Assembly: GCA_900769905.1 (NCBI GenBank)
Contig: CAAGIL010000232.1
Span: 1-15,674, forward strand
DNA from: Rikenellaceae bacterium
GTDB taxonomy: Bacteria > Bacteroidota > Bacteroidia > Bacteroidales > UBA932
Direction of reading: 5' to 3'
Length of the DNA: 15,674 bases
Below are positions 1 through 6,035 of this stretch, piece by piece. Made by a program: the position numbers and the translations under genes. Positions within the stretch are counted from its first letter, which is position 1; each line of letters starts with the position of its first letter. The notes under the pieces were generated by a model. That model had not been told where the DNA came from, did not search any database, and saw only the letters and a program-made list of their open reading frames with translations.

Positions 1-846
1 AACATTCTCGTCTATTATAAGGAATCGGTCGTGAGATTTCTTGAAGATGTTTACAGTTATCGGGGCGTACTGCAGATTATGCTTGTCGATGTCCAGCTGA
101 AATGCTTTGGAAATCTGCATTGTGTATATCTCTGCCGGCACTCCATCAGCTCTCTTGTCGAGCATGGTAAGAACGGTGTCATCAACATAGTTGTCGATCA
201 ATACGACCCTTGTCCGGGCTTCTCTTATTCTGTCAGATACAAAGGTGTACGCATCGTAACTCTCGCCATCATAAAAGATTCCCTGCCGGCGCGGTTCATT
301 CTCCTCGAACTTGGCGAATACTTTCTCGAACTTCTGCTCATTTTCCAGTTGCTTGCGGTCAAGACGGTCGAGCCTCTGGAATATCTGCGCATTGGCAACG
401 AGAAATCGGCGCATGTCGACAAATGCACGCATAATCAATATGTTTGCCTGTATAGCCGTTTCACTTCTCAGAAGGCCGGAAAGCATAGATACTCCTTGCT
501 CCGTAAAGACATACGGGAGATATCGGTCACCGCCTCTGGAGTTTGAGATGCCATTTTGGCATTTCAAAGATTTGGCCTCCTCCTTGGTCAGCTGGAACAT
601 GAAATCCTCAGGAAAGCGTTGAATATTACGCTTCACTTGCCTATTGAGTTGCGAAGTCTCAACATCGTAGAGAGCGGCAAGGTCACGATCCATGATAACC
701 TGCTGGTTACGCACAACAAAAATCCTTTGCTCGATCTGCTGCACGGCCGGGGTATCACAAATTGTGCTACCCTCCTGTATAGGAGTTATCGACAGACCAT
801 CGTCCGTTACCGGAGCCTGTTGGGATATTTGAAATTTCTTCGCCAT
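1..846 (-). CDS. ORF6N domain protein with PLD-like C-terminal region, 3'-truncated by the window edge
   Basis: The frame is open from an ATG at 846 to base 1, giving 282 codons without a stop; the C-terminus lies outside the window. Residues about 35-145 match the ORF6N domain, a phage-type DNA-binding domain related to KilA-N, with a core like DRDLAALYDVETSQLNRQVK and later FMFQLTKEE and YVFTEQGVSMLSGLL. A charged, probably helical linker follows (about 155-185). The C-terminal part (about 195-282) contains VVLIDNYVDD and SHDRFLIID (272-279), which resembles a phospholipase-D-like HxK/D motif with Arg in place of Lys. Such proteins occur in prophages and as scattered single genes in gut Bacteroidota; their function is not established. 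DNA binding is likely; nuclease or lipase activity is only inferred. An ATTATATGG context precedes the start and a TAAATTTG box lies 26 bases upstream. Confidence 0.85.
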   Translation of the reverse strand, partial: MAKKFQISQQAPVTDDGLSITPIQEGSTICDTPAVQQIEQRIFVVRNQQVIMDRDLAALYDVETSQLNRQVKRNIQRFPEDFMFQLTKEEAKSLKCQNGISNSRGGDRYLPYVFTEQGVSMLSGLLRSETAIQANILIMRAFVDMRRFLVANAQIFQRLDRLDRKQLENEQKFEKVFAKFEENEPRRQGIFYDGESYDAYTFVSDRIREARTRVVLIDNYVDDTVLTMLDKRADGVPAEIYTMQISKAFQLDIDKHNLQYAPITVNIFKKSHDRFLIIDENV

Positions 847-872
847 ATAATACCATTATCGATTGACAGTTG

Positions 873-880
873 CAAATTTA
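873..880 (-). promoter_or_regulatory. Putative -7 promoter element of the ORF6N gene
   Basis: On the minus strand this reads TAAATTTG, a perfect match to the Bacteroidetes -7 consensus TAnnTTTG. It lies 26 bases before the ATG at 846, so the leader would be about 20 nt. No clear TTTG is seen 19-21 bp further upstream, so the call rests on one box only. A second minus-strand TATATTTG at 933-940 lies inside the inverted-repeat region and could be an alternative. Confidence 0.4.
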
Positions 881-926
881 CTCGTTTTCCCGTGACGAGA
901 CACCCTGGTCATAGCCGTTTTTATTT

Positions 927-1012
927 TCGGCTCAAATATACAAATAATACGGCTCAATTTCCTAAATTTTGAGCCGATAAAATGGCAAATAACGGGGTAA
1001 TTGAGCCGTATT
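927..1012. repeat. Nested inverted repeats built on four CGGCTCAA boxes
   Basis: The 8-mer CGGCTCAA occurs twice on the plus strand (928-935, 950-957) and twice as its complement (969-976, 1001-1008). The outer copies form a perfect 14-bp inverted repeat (946-959 with 999-1012). The other pair forms a 10-bp inverted repeat (927-936 with 968-977). The cluster sits 80-165 bp upstream of the ORF6N start codon in AT-rich DNA. It could be a multi-site operator, for example for the ORF6N protein itself, or the end of a small mobile unit. Neither reading is proven. Confidence 0.7.
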
Positions 1013-1040
1013 GAAGTCGCTCCGGATTGAGTATTTGCCC

Positions 1041-1099
1041 CTAGAAATGATTAACTTTTGGAAAAGCTACTTTTTGCTAGAAATTAACTTTTGGAAAAG
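1041..1099. repeat. Short direct repeat in the ORF6N upstream region
   Basis: The sequence at 1041-1066 (CTAGAAATGATTAACTTTTG followed by GAAAAG) recurs at 1077-1099 with a 3-base deletion. The copies are 36 bases apart (start to start), in non-coding AT-rich DNA between the CGGCTCAA cluster and a coding remnant. The function is unknown. The spacing suggests a local tandem duplication rather than a target-site duplication. Confidence 0.6.
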
Positions 1100-1118
1100 T
1101 GGCATTTGTGCCATGGAC

Positions 1119-1262
1119 TCACATCAACTGCCCTCCCATTCTTCTGCAATAAGTAGCTATGTCTTCAACGTTGCCCCTAAAATCCTGGGTATGCAAGGCC
1201 CCGTAGTGTTTGTCGATATTCGCTATGGCTCCGTAGGCCTTAAGAACCGAAAAACATTCATC
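1119..1262 (-). pseudogene. Coding remnant resembling the C-terminal half of a DUF3791 protein
   Basis: The minus strand is open for 47 codons before a TGA at 1119-1121 and reads like protein: FSVLKAYGAIANIDKHYGAL, then HTQDFRGNVEDIATYCRRMG. The pattern (hydrophobic-LK-x-YG, then a YxxLHT motif, then VEDI) resembles the C-terminal part of small DUF3791 proteins, which are found beside toxin-like genes in gut bacteria. An in-frame TAA lies directly upstream at 1263-1265, and there is no start codon at the head of this frame. An ATG at 1257 is one base out of frame across a run of five T; removing one T would give an intact 45-residue ORF beginning MFSVLK. It is therefore either a truncated remnant or a frameshifted small gene joined to the end of the smr-type gene. 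The family assignment is tentative. Confidence 0.45.
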
Positions 1263-1917
1263 TTATGGTTACTGTCGTTACGCCCGCAGGACCGGGACTC
1301 CAGGAGCAGCTCAGGGCATAGACTTCATCCAGCTCCTTCCTGATTGCATCCCTGAGTATTCCATCACCGACTCCGTGAATGAAAGATATCCTCATTCCCC
1401 TGTGCTTCATATACTTGTGAATAATGCTCTTGAAATACTCCAGCTGATATGGCAGTTCAAATCCCTCCGGGGCATCATATCCTGACGGAATCTTTTCTAT
1501 GTGCAGGTCAACCGTGATCTCATTCGGAAGCGGCCGAGCCCTGTCAGCCACCTGCTCCATACGCTTGTGCCCGCCGCCAAGGCTATTGACAAGTTTGGAA
1601 TCCTCCTCGGCATTGTTCACGACAAAGTCACCAAACCCGGCTCTGAACAGCAGACCGTCAATCTCTATCTCAACAAAGTCCTTATGCACGTGGCGTAGGA
1701 TCCCCCTGTCATTGGAGTCCATCAGGGTAACCGTGCATCCGGGGTGGAGACCTCGTTCTTTTGCCTCCCTCTCCCTTTCCAGTTGCTCTTTAGTTTTATG
1801 GACTACCGTGTGGCTGCGTTTCTGTGACTGGGGTGCGACATCCTTTCCGGAGGGATCCTTTTTCTCCAGCTCCTTCTTCAAAGCCTTCAATGCTGAGAAA
1901 TCATTGAACTTTCCCAT
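1258..1917 (-). CDS. Smr-domain protein with N-terminal charged tail and Tudor/KOW-like barrel
   Basis: This 219-residue protein starts at ATG 1917. Residues 10-56 are highly charged and probably helical. Residues about 57-100 (HPGCTVTLMDSNDRGILRHV to FGDFVV) look like a small beta-barrel similar to the first domain of Bacteroidetes DUF2027 proteins. Residues about 133-219 form an Smr (MutS2 C-terminal-like) domain, with its DLH motif at 137-139 and the HGVGDGILR loop at 181-189 matching HGxGxGxLR. Smr domains bind or cut nucleic acid; stand-alone members act on branched DNA or on mRNA at stalled ribosomes, and which applies here cannot be told. It is shorter than the usual DUF2027-Smr proteins of Bacteroides. 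It lies 9 bases downstream of the YgbA_NO family gene and is probably cotranscribed with it. Confidence 0.85.
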   Translation of the reverse strand: MGKFNDFSALKALKKELEKKDPSGKDVAPQSQKRSHTVVHKTKEQLEREREAKERGLHPGCTVTLMDSNDRGILRHVHKDFVEIEIDGLLFRAGFGDFVVNNAEEDSKLVNSLGGGHKRMEQVADRARPLPNEITVDLHIEKIPSGYDAPEGFELPYQLEYFKSIIHKYMKHRGMRISFIHGVGDGILRDAIRKELDEVYALSCSWSPGPAGVTTVTIR

Positions 1918-1926
1918 AATCTGCCA

Positions 1927-2220
1927 TTATCTCGATATCATATACCGCAATGCCTCAAGAGGATGATAGAGAATCATCCTCGGTCCGCTATATCGCATTA
2001 CTTCACGAATCTTAGCTCTCATTTCGGGCTTGTAGCAATGCACAGCACATTTATGGCACTTGGTTTTCTTCTCACCGAATCTGCAATGATCAAGTCTTGA
2101 AAGGGAATAGTCGAGAAGTGTCCTGCATTCTTCGCAAAGAGGAACCCCACAGTGTTTCTTCCGGCACCACAATTCAATCATGTGCCGTACCGTCTTTTTC
2201 TCCCATTCTATTCTTCCCAT
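1927..2220 (-). CDS. YgbA_NO family (nitrous oxide-stimulated promoter) cysteine-rich protein
   Basis: This 97-residue protein starts at ATG 2220. It matches the YgbA_NO family throughout: EKKTVRHMIELWCRKKH at the N-terminus, LCEECRTLLDYSLSRLDHC in the middle, then CHKCAVHCYKPEMR and a C-terminal VMRYSGPRMILYHPLEALR. It has eight cysteines (19, 24, 29, 32, 46, 55, 58, 62), many in CxxC-type pairs that suggest a metal or Fe-S site. The E. coli homologue YgbA is in the NsrR regulon and is linked to recovery from nitrosative stress; the biochemical activity is unclear. The family call is firm and the function here is inferred. It is the first gene of a likely two-gene unit with the Smr protein gene, 9 bases away. 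Confidence 0.88.
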   Translation of the reverse strand: MGRIEWEKKTVRHMIELWCRKKHCGVPLCEECRTLLDYSLSRLDHCRFGEKKTKCHKCAVHCYKPEMRAKIREVMRYSGPRMILYHPLEALRYMISR

Positions 2221-2344
2221 AATCCTTTACTTATATAATTCAGACAAGATGTGTTCGCTTATGAGTTCTTTATCATTTCGGGGACTTGCCTGAATTCCAG
2301 GATAACTGCACCATTCAAGCCTTTGTTAAGTCCGTTATTTTTTG

Positions 2345-2352
2345 CAAAATTA
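2345..2352 (-). promoter_or_regulatory. Possible -7 element upstream of the YgbA_NO gene
   Basis: The minus strand reads TAATTTTG, matching TAnnTTTG. The TTG nearest the -33 position is 24 bp upstream, longer than the usual 19-21, and the leader to ATG 2220 would be about 120 nt. This is a weak call. Confidence 0.25.
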
Positions 2353-2478
2353 TGTAAAAAATCTCGATAACTCTTGCAATTCTTGCAAGTCGGATATTCA
2401 CCTTTCCTAATGTCGTCTTCTTAGGATAGTTGCAGAAGGGAGAATGAGGTATCTCATCGAGCAAAAGTTTTCAAATTC

Positions 2479-2494
2479 GTGGTACAGATACCAC
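2479..2494 (-). terminator. Possible weak terminator hairpin after the AraC-type regulator gene
   Basis: GTGGTA and TACCAC pair perfectly around a CAGA loop, about 30 bases past the stop codon of the regulator gene on the minus strand. The sequence after the stem on that strand is GAATTTG, not a clean U-run, so termination would be weak. The plus-strand side has CTTTTG. No plus-strand gene needs a terminator here. Confidence 0.3.
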
Positions 2495-2525
2495 CTTTTG
2501 GCAAACATTGTGGGCTATTTTGAGC

Positions 2526-4169
2526 CTAGTCCTGATCTTTTCTCAACTGACCGGGGGATTTGCCCACTGCTTTTTTGAACAGGGTGCTGAAGTAGGCAGG
2601 GTCGCTGATGCCGCATTTCTCGGCCACCTCCCAGACTGGAAGGTCGGTGGTGAGGAGCAGTTCTTTGGCCTTTGCGATGCGGTAACTGAGGACGAGGTCG
2701 GAGGTGGTGCCTCCGGTGATGGCCTTGACTTTACGGTTAAGGTGAGTGCGTGAGATGCACATCCGTGAGGCAATCTCTTCCAAATCCACCTTCCCGGAAT
2801 CCATAGCCTCACGGATGAGGGCGCTGAGATTTTCGATGAAAACGCTCTCTTCGCTTTGCGCGGTCTGCCTGCCCTGTTCCGGCTGTGTTTCGTTTTCTGC
2901 GACTGGAGTTTCAGCCCTGGTCGACAGCCCCGACTTCTTTTTCTGATGCTTCTGGCGGAGAACGATGAAGGATACCGTGAGTATGATGAGCAATACAAGT
3001 GCGGCAAGGAATACCAGGGAACGCCTGTACCTGTCACGCTCGGACTGGAGCCGCTCATTTTGGAAACGGGCGTGCATTTCGTTCAGGCCCATATTCATCT
3101 GGCTGTCGTACAGAGAGTCGCGCAGCATGCCGTAGATCTGCATCTGTCTTGCCGACTCGGCCGGGTCGGACGCCAGCAGGGCCTTGCTCAGACCTAGCCT
3201 GGAGCGGCTTTCGTTGTATTTGTCCTTTCGGAGGGAGAAATACCCGAGGGCCTCCCGGAAATATGCCTCAGCCTCGGAGGCTTTGCCATATTCAAGAAGT
3301 ATCTCTCCGTAAAGATTGGCGCTTATCGCCCAGGACTGAAGGTTCCCCACCTCCTTGAACACGGGCATAGCCTTGTCCAGGCAAGCCTGAGCCTTCCCAT
3401 TCTCCCCAAGGGCAGAATATGCGTCTGCCATCTGGGCGAGCCTTATCGCTGCTTTGTCCGACCTGCTTGCCAGTGAGTCAAGCGCAAAAGCCCTTTTCGA
3501 GAATTCGAGACTTTTGTCGTTCTCTCCCAGGCTGTGGTATATCTCTGCCGCCATTCCGCATCTTATGGCCAGTTTCAGGCTGTCCTTCTCCTGCTCGCAC
3601 AGGCGTATGGCTTCCAGGATGTATTGCTCTCCCTGGGCGGGCTGGCGTGAGGCCAGGCATATTCCGGAAATGACGTTGAGCGTAGATGATATGCGGCTGA
3701 TGTCTTTCTGCTCCCGGACTATCTCCAGGCACTTTTTGGCGTATTCCAGGGCATTGGGGTAGTCCGAGCTTCGAAAATAGAGTATGGATAGAATGTTGGC
3801 GCAGTCCGCCTCGAGCAGAGGGTCCGGGACGAAGCGGCAGAGGTTCATAGCCTTGCTGGAGTACTCCATCGAACGGGCATAATCCTGACGGTCGAAGTAC
3901 CATTCCCCGGCCCAATACCAGGTCAGAGCCTTCAAGGCAGTATAGTCGTTCCCTCCTTCGGGGGGGGCGATTTTTTCATCACTGAATTCTTCCTGCTCGA
4001 GGAGTTCGAAGAAGCGGTTTGCCGTCTGTCGGGATTCCTCGCCTTTCTGGGAATCAAATGCCTGCAGGAGAGAATCAACCATACTCCCGACATCAGATGA
4101 TGCCGGGAGTGTGGTAGCGCCTATGACCGTCAGGAATGCTACTGCAAGATTCAGGAACAGGAAAGTCAT
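2526..4169 (-). CDS. Membrane-anchored TPR sensor with cytoplasmic AraC-type HTH regulator domain
   Basis: This 547-residue protein has an N-terminal hydrophobic segment (2-22, signal peptide or anchor) and about six tetratricopeptide repeats between residues 78 and 340 (for example AGEWYFDRQDYARSMEYSSK and MAAEIYHSLGENDKSLEFSK). A helical stalk follows (about 355-382), then one clear transmembrane helix (384-404), a basic KHQKKK stop-transfer and a low-complexity linker. The AraC-family double HTH domain occupies about 445-545 (ISRTHLNRKVKAITGG, then VAEKCGISDPAYFSTLFKKA). The layout matches a Bacteroidetes class of one-protein sensors: TPRs in the periplasm and DNA binding inside. The ligand is unknown. 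It follows the lipoprotein gene on the same strand, 65 bases away, so that gene is the first candidate target or partner. A TATCTTTA box ends 5 bases before the ATG. Confidence 0.9.
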   Translation of the reverse strand: MTFLFLNLAVAFLTVIGATTLPASSDVGSMVDSLLQAFDSQKGEESRQTANRFFELLEQEEFSDEKIAPPEGGNDYTALKALTWYWAGEWYFDRQDYARSMEYSSKAMNLCRFVPDPLLEADCANILSILYFRSSDYPNALEYAKKCLEIVREQKDISRISSTLNVISGICLASRQPAQGEQYILEAIRLCEQEKDSLKLAIRCGMAAEIYHSLGENDKSLEFSKRAFALDSLASRSDKAAIRLAQMADAYSALGENGKAQACLDKAMPVFKEVGNLQSWAISANLYGEILLEYGKASEAEAYFREALGYFSLRKDKYNESRSRLGLSKALLASDPAESARQMQIYGMLRDSLYDSQMNMGLNEMHARFQNERLQSERDRYRRSLVFLAALVLLIILTVSFIVLRQKHQKKKSGLSTRAETPVAENETQPEQGRQTAQSEESVFIENLSALIREAMDSGKVDLEEIASRMCISRTHLNRKVKAITGGTTSDLVLSYRIAKAKELLLTTDLPVWEVAEKCGISDPAYFSTLFKKAVGKSPGQLRKDQD

Positions 4170-4174
4170 AGGCG

Positions 4175-4182
4175 TAAAGATA
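4175..4182 (-). promoter_or_regulatory. Possible -7 element directly before the regulator start codon
   Basis: The minus strand reads TATCTTTA, one mismatch from TAnnTTTG, and ends 5 bases before ATG 4169. If used, the mRNA would be nearly leaderless. No proper TTTG is found at the -33 distance (GATGG lies there), so the gene may instead be transcribed only by readthrough from the lipoprotein gene. Confidence 0.25.
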
Positions 4183-4234
4183 CGATTTTTTTATTTATTC
4201 CCATCGTATGCCATCACGCCTGAATATGGCTTGG

Positions 4235-5164
4235 CTACTCAGCGTTCGTGAATTTGGAGTAGTCGATGGAGATGGCTTTGAAAGTGTATTCGTCTGACTT
4301 TAGTGCCTTTCCTGTTACCGAATACTGCTTCTTCGTTCCATCCCCGGTATCGATTAGGGTAAATACGATTGTATCTGAAGCAGCGGAATCACAGCTTTGG
4401 TAATAGAACGCCAGACCGTCAGACTCGGCAACTGCTCCCTGCTGACCATAGTTGTTGGCGGAGCCAATAGAGGGATAAGATAAGAAATATTGTCGGTCGA
4501 CTACTATTGCGCCTCTTGTGGGCGCAAACTTATCTCCGATTGAAACCTCAAGCACCATATCGCTGGCCTTGGCCTTAAGACCGGCATCATCTGTCTTTAC
4601 CAGAACCTTGAATTTTGAACAATCAAATTTCCAGGATGAAATGTTTGCTGTCAAGGTGCTTCCGTCAAACGTATATTCAATCCCTGCACTATAAACACAC
4701 ATAGGAGTGTGATATGCATCTTGGTATGAATTATAAGAAGTTTTAGTTTTTAAAGGATCGTACCATACGCTGTTGCTATACCAACTGTTAATATTATAAT
4801 TCATAAGATCGTTGGATGACTCCCAAATGGCGGTGAACTTTCCGCCGCTGTTTTTCAGCCTGCCTGACAGCGATGAGACCTGGCTTTCAATCTGCCACTT
4901 TGAGCCATTACGGACCAGTATCATGTCCGGCTCTTTCTGGTAATCCGCTTCGGTAGCGGACTCGTTCCAGCCTTCAAAGTACAGATTAATCTTGTCTCCG
5001 TTCACCCAGCCTGCTTTCACGGCTTTTGTTTCCGGGCTCAGGTCAGCGACGCTGATGTTGAGTTTGATGCCTTCAGAAGGGATATTGTCAGGCATTTCAG
5101 CCTTGTTGCATGCGGAAAGCGCGGCTACCAGCGCGACTCCTGCGAGTATGAGTGTCTTTTTCAT
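4235..5164 (-). CDS. Fimbrillin-like surface lipoprotein
   Basis: This 309-residue protein begins at ATG 5164. The frame is open further upstream (to 5287), but the SPII signal peptide fixes the start: MKKTLILAGVALVAALSAC, with lipobox LSAC and lipidated Cys19. The mature N-terminus has the pattern common to fimbrillin-family and Mfa-like Bacteroidetes lipoproteins: an I-L-I beta-strand, then SPETKAVKAGWVNGDKINLY, where a TKA site precedes a W-x-x-GDxI-x-L strand. The remainder looks beta-rich, with no catalytic motif. It could be a fimbrial subunit or tip protein, or a related adhesin, anchored in the outer membrane. The middle third (about 4700-4850) is AT-rich and Ser/Asn/Tyr-rich, unlike the neighbouring genes. 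It follows a 46-codon peptide gene by 31 bases and precedes the TPR-AraC regulator. An AAAAG tract sits just before the start. The family is inferred from motif pattern. Confidence 0.75.
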   Translation of the reverse strand: MKKTLILAGVALVAALSACNKAEMPDNIPSEGIKLNISVADLSPETKAVKAGWVNGDKINLYFEGWNESATEADYQKEPDMILVRNGSKWQIESQVSSLSGRLKNSGGKFTAIWESSNDLMNYNINSWYSNSVWYDPLKTKTSYNSYQDAYHTPMCVYSAGIEYTFDGSTLTANISSWKFDCSKFKVLVKTDDAGLKAKASDMVLEVSIGDKFAPTRGAIVVDRQYFLSYPSIGSANNYGQQGAVAESDGLAFYYQSCDSAASDTIVFTLIDTGDGTKKQYSVTGKALKSDEYTFKAISIDYSKFTNAE

Positions 5165-5195
5165 CTTTTCGTTTCTTTTCAGGTTCAACTTTGTG

Positions 5196-5336
5196 CTACC
5201 ATTCCTCCTCGCTGCCAAGGCCGCTCCAAGGGTCACTGAATGACATGCCGTCCACTGCGGAACTGCACAGCACGGACTGTTCCACAAGTTCCAATACCTC
5301 GCACAGAGGTTTGTCGTAGTTTGTTTTCATTTCCAT
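5196..5336 (-). CDS. Small peptide (46 residues) of the Bacteroidetes YxKPxxEVxEL type
   Basis: This short ORF runs from ATG 5336 (or the second Met at 5330) to TAG 5196-5198. The peptide starts MEMKTNYDKPLCEVLELVEQ, has cysteines at 12 and 24, and ends in an acidic, aromatic tail (FSDPWSGLGSEEEW). Small ORFs with a YxKPxxEVxEL head and a Trp/Glu-rich tail are familiar upstream of lipoprotein genes in Bacteroidetes, but I know of no assigned function. They recall leader-type or export-substrate peptides. No signal peptide or membrane segment is visible. It is led by a TAATTTTG promoter box and an A-rich leader, and the lipoprotein gene follows after 31 bases, so it is the first gene of the operon. 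That it is translated is inferred from its composition and position. Confidence 0.7.
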   Translation of the reverse strand: MEMKTNYDKPLCEVLELVEQSVLCSSAVDGMSFSDPWSGLGSEEEW

Positions 5337-5362
5337 TTCTGTGTCTTTTTAAAAATTGCCTA

Positions 5363-5370
5363 CAAAATTA
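5363..5370 (-). promoter_or_regulatory. -7 promoter element of the peptide-lipoprotein operon
   Basis: The minus strand reads TAATTTTG, a perfect TAnnTTTG match, 26 bases before ATG 5336. The expected -33 TTTG is not present; TTTTC lies 24 bp upstream. The missing -33 box fits a promoter needing an activator, for which the adjacent AraC-type regulator is the obvious candidate. Confidence 0.45.
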
Positions 5371-5473
5371 GGCATCCTGGTGGATGGTGGGTTTGAAAAT
5401 AAGAACCAGAAACTTGAATATTGTGACTTTTCATAGTTAGCGGATAAAGGTGGGACGAAATTACATCCTCAAT

Positions 5474-5540
5474 CCCCGGCCCCAGCTCGAGAGCCCCGGG
5501 CTCAGTAACGCCTCACTCCTCTCCGCCCCTCGAGAACTCG
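5474..5540. repeat. Left copy of a roughly 60-bp direct repeat flanking the tandem array
   Basis: This stretch aligns with 6036-6096, which includes the last codons of queH. The alignment starts CCCCGGCCCC-AGCT, runs through GAGAGCCCC and GGCTCAGT, and ends in a perfect 18-base match, CCGCCCCTCGAGAACTCG (5523-5540 with 6079-6096). The left copy has about 8 extra bases in the middle. It appears to be a duplicated queH 3' end on the far side of the array. Confidence 0.75.
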
Positions 5541-5541
5541 G

Positions 5542-5998
5542 CCTCTCTGGCTCAAAAACGGCGATTCCAATCCCAAACACCCCTCCTGCAACCCCTTCAC
5601 GGGCCATCTCGGGCTCAAAACAGTCATTTCTGATCCCGTGGCACATTCCCGATGGCCTCTCTGGCTCAAAAACGGCGATTCTGATCCCGCGCACCCCTCC
5701 TGAACCCCCTTCCAAGGCCATCTCGGGCTCAAAACAGTCATTCTTGATCCCGTGGCACCTTCCCGATGGCCTCTCTGGCTCAAAAACGGCGTTTCCAATC
5801 CCAAACACCCCTCCTGCAACCCCTTCACGGGCCATCTCGGGCTCAAAACAGTCATTTCTGATCCCGTGGCACCTTCCCGACGGCCTTCCTGGCTCAAAAA
5901 CGGCGTTTCCAATCCCAAACGTCCCTCCTGCAACCCCTTCACGGGCCATCTGGGGCTCAAAACAGCTATTTCCAATCCCGCAGCCCCTTCGCGAGCCC
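5542..5998. repeat. Tandem array of four 114-bp units (minisatellite)
   Basis: Two related half-units alternate. Half A contains GGCTCAAAAACGGCG at 5549, 5663, 5777 and 5891; half B contains GGCTCAAAACAG at 5612, 5726, 5840 and 5954. The period is exactly 114 bp (63 + 51). Both halves share GGCTCAAAA followed by an ATCCC block, which suggests an older unit of about 57 bp. Units 1 and 3 are almost identical, unit 2 differs in half A, and unit 4 degenerates at its end. Because 114 is divisible by three, long open frames exist on both strands, but unit-to-unit differences change amino acids in both candidate frames (for example GI/GN on minus, AI/AF on plus). I see no sign of selection on protein and call it non-coding. 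It lies just past the queH stop and could be transcribed as its 3' trailer. Confidence 0.85.
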
Positions 5999-6035
5999 TT
6001 TCCCAAGCTCGAAAGCACCCCTCCCAAGCTCAAAC

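Larger units (their letters stand above)
2221..2525. other. AT-rich intergenic region between the regulator gene and the YgbA_NO unit
   Basis: There are no convincing genes in this 305-base gap. It holds a 6-bp perfect hairpin at 2479-2494, a possible promoter box at 2345-2352, and a 33-codon minus-strand ORF (2407-2508) that lacks support. Base composition is clearly more AT-rich than the flanking genes. Confidence 0.7.

Noticed and set aside
31..546. Plus-strand ORF of 171 codons at the left edge
   Set aside because: It lies antisense to the ORF6N gene, whose frame is continuous to the edge and matches a known family.
2407..2508. 33-codon minus-strand ORF in the gap after the regulator gene
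   Set aside because: It has no promoter, no ribosome site and no recognisable motif, and part of it is the hairpin at 2479-2494. It may be a chance ORF.
2517..2526. TTTTGAGCC at the end of the regulator gene, also seen in feoB (about 8850), in the 114-bp array and near the ORF6N boxes
   Set aside because: A short word recurring in coding and non-coding contexts without shared flanks is most simply coincidence; it does not link the array with the ORF6N boxes.
5165..5287. 41-residue N-terminal extension of the lipoprotein ORF
   Set aside because: It would bury the SPII signal peptide, and the same DNA codes for the small peptide in another frame.
5549..5998. Possible CRISPR array, with GGCTCAAAA-core repeats and regular spacing
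   Set aside because: The intervals between cores are themselves conserved between units, and their lengths alternate 63/51. There are no unique spacers and no cas genes.
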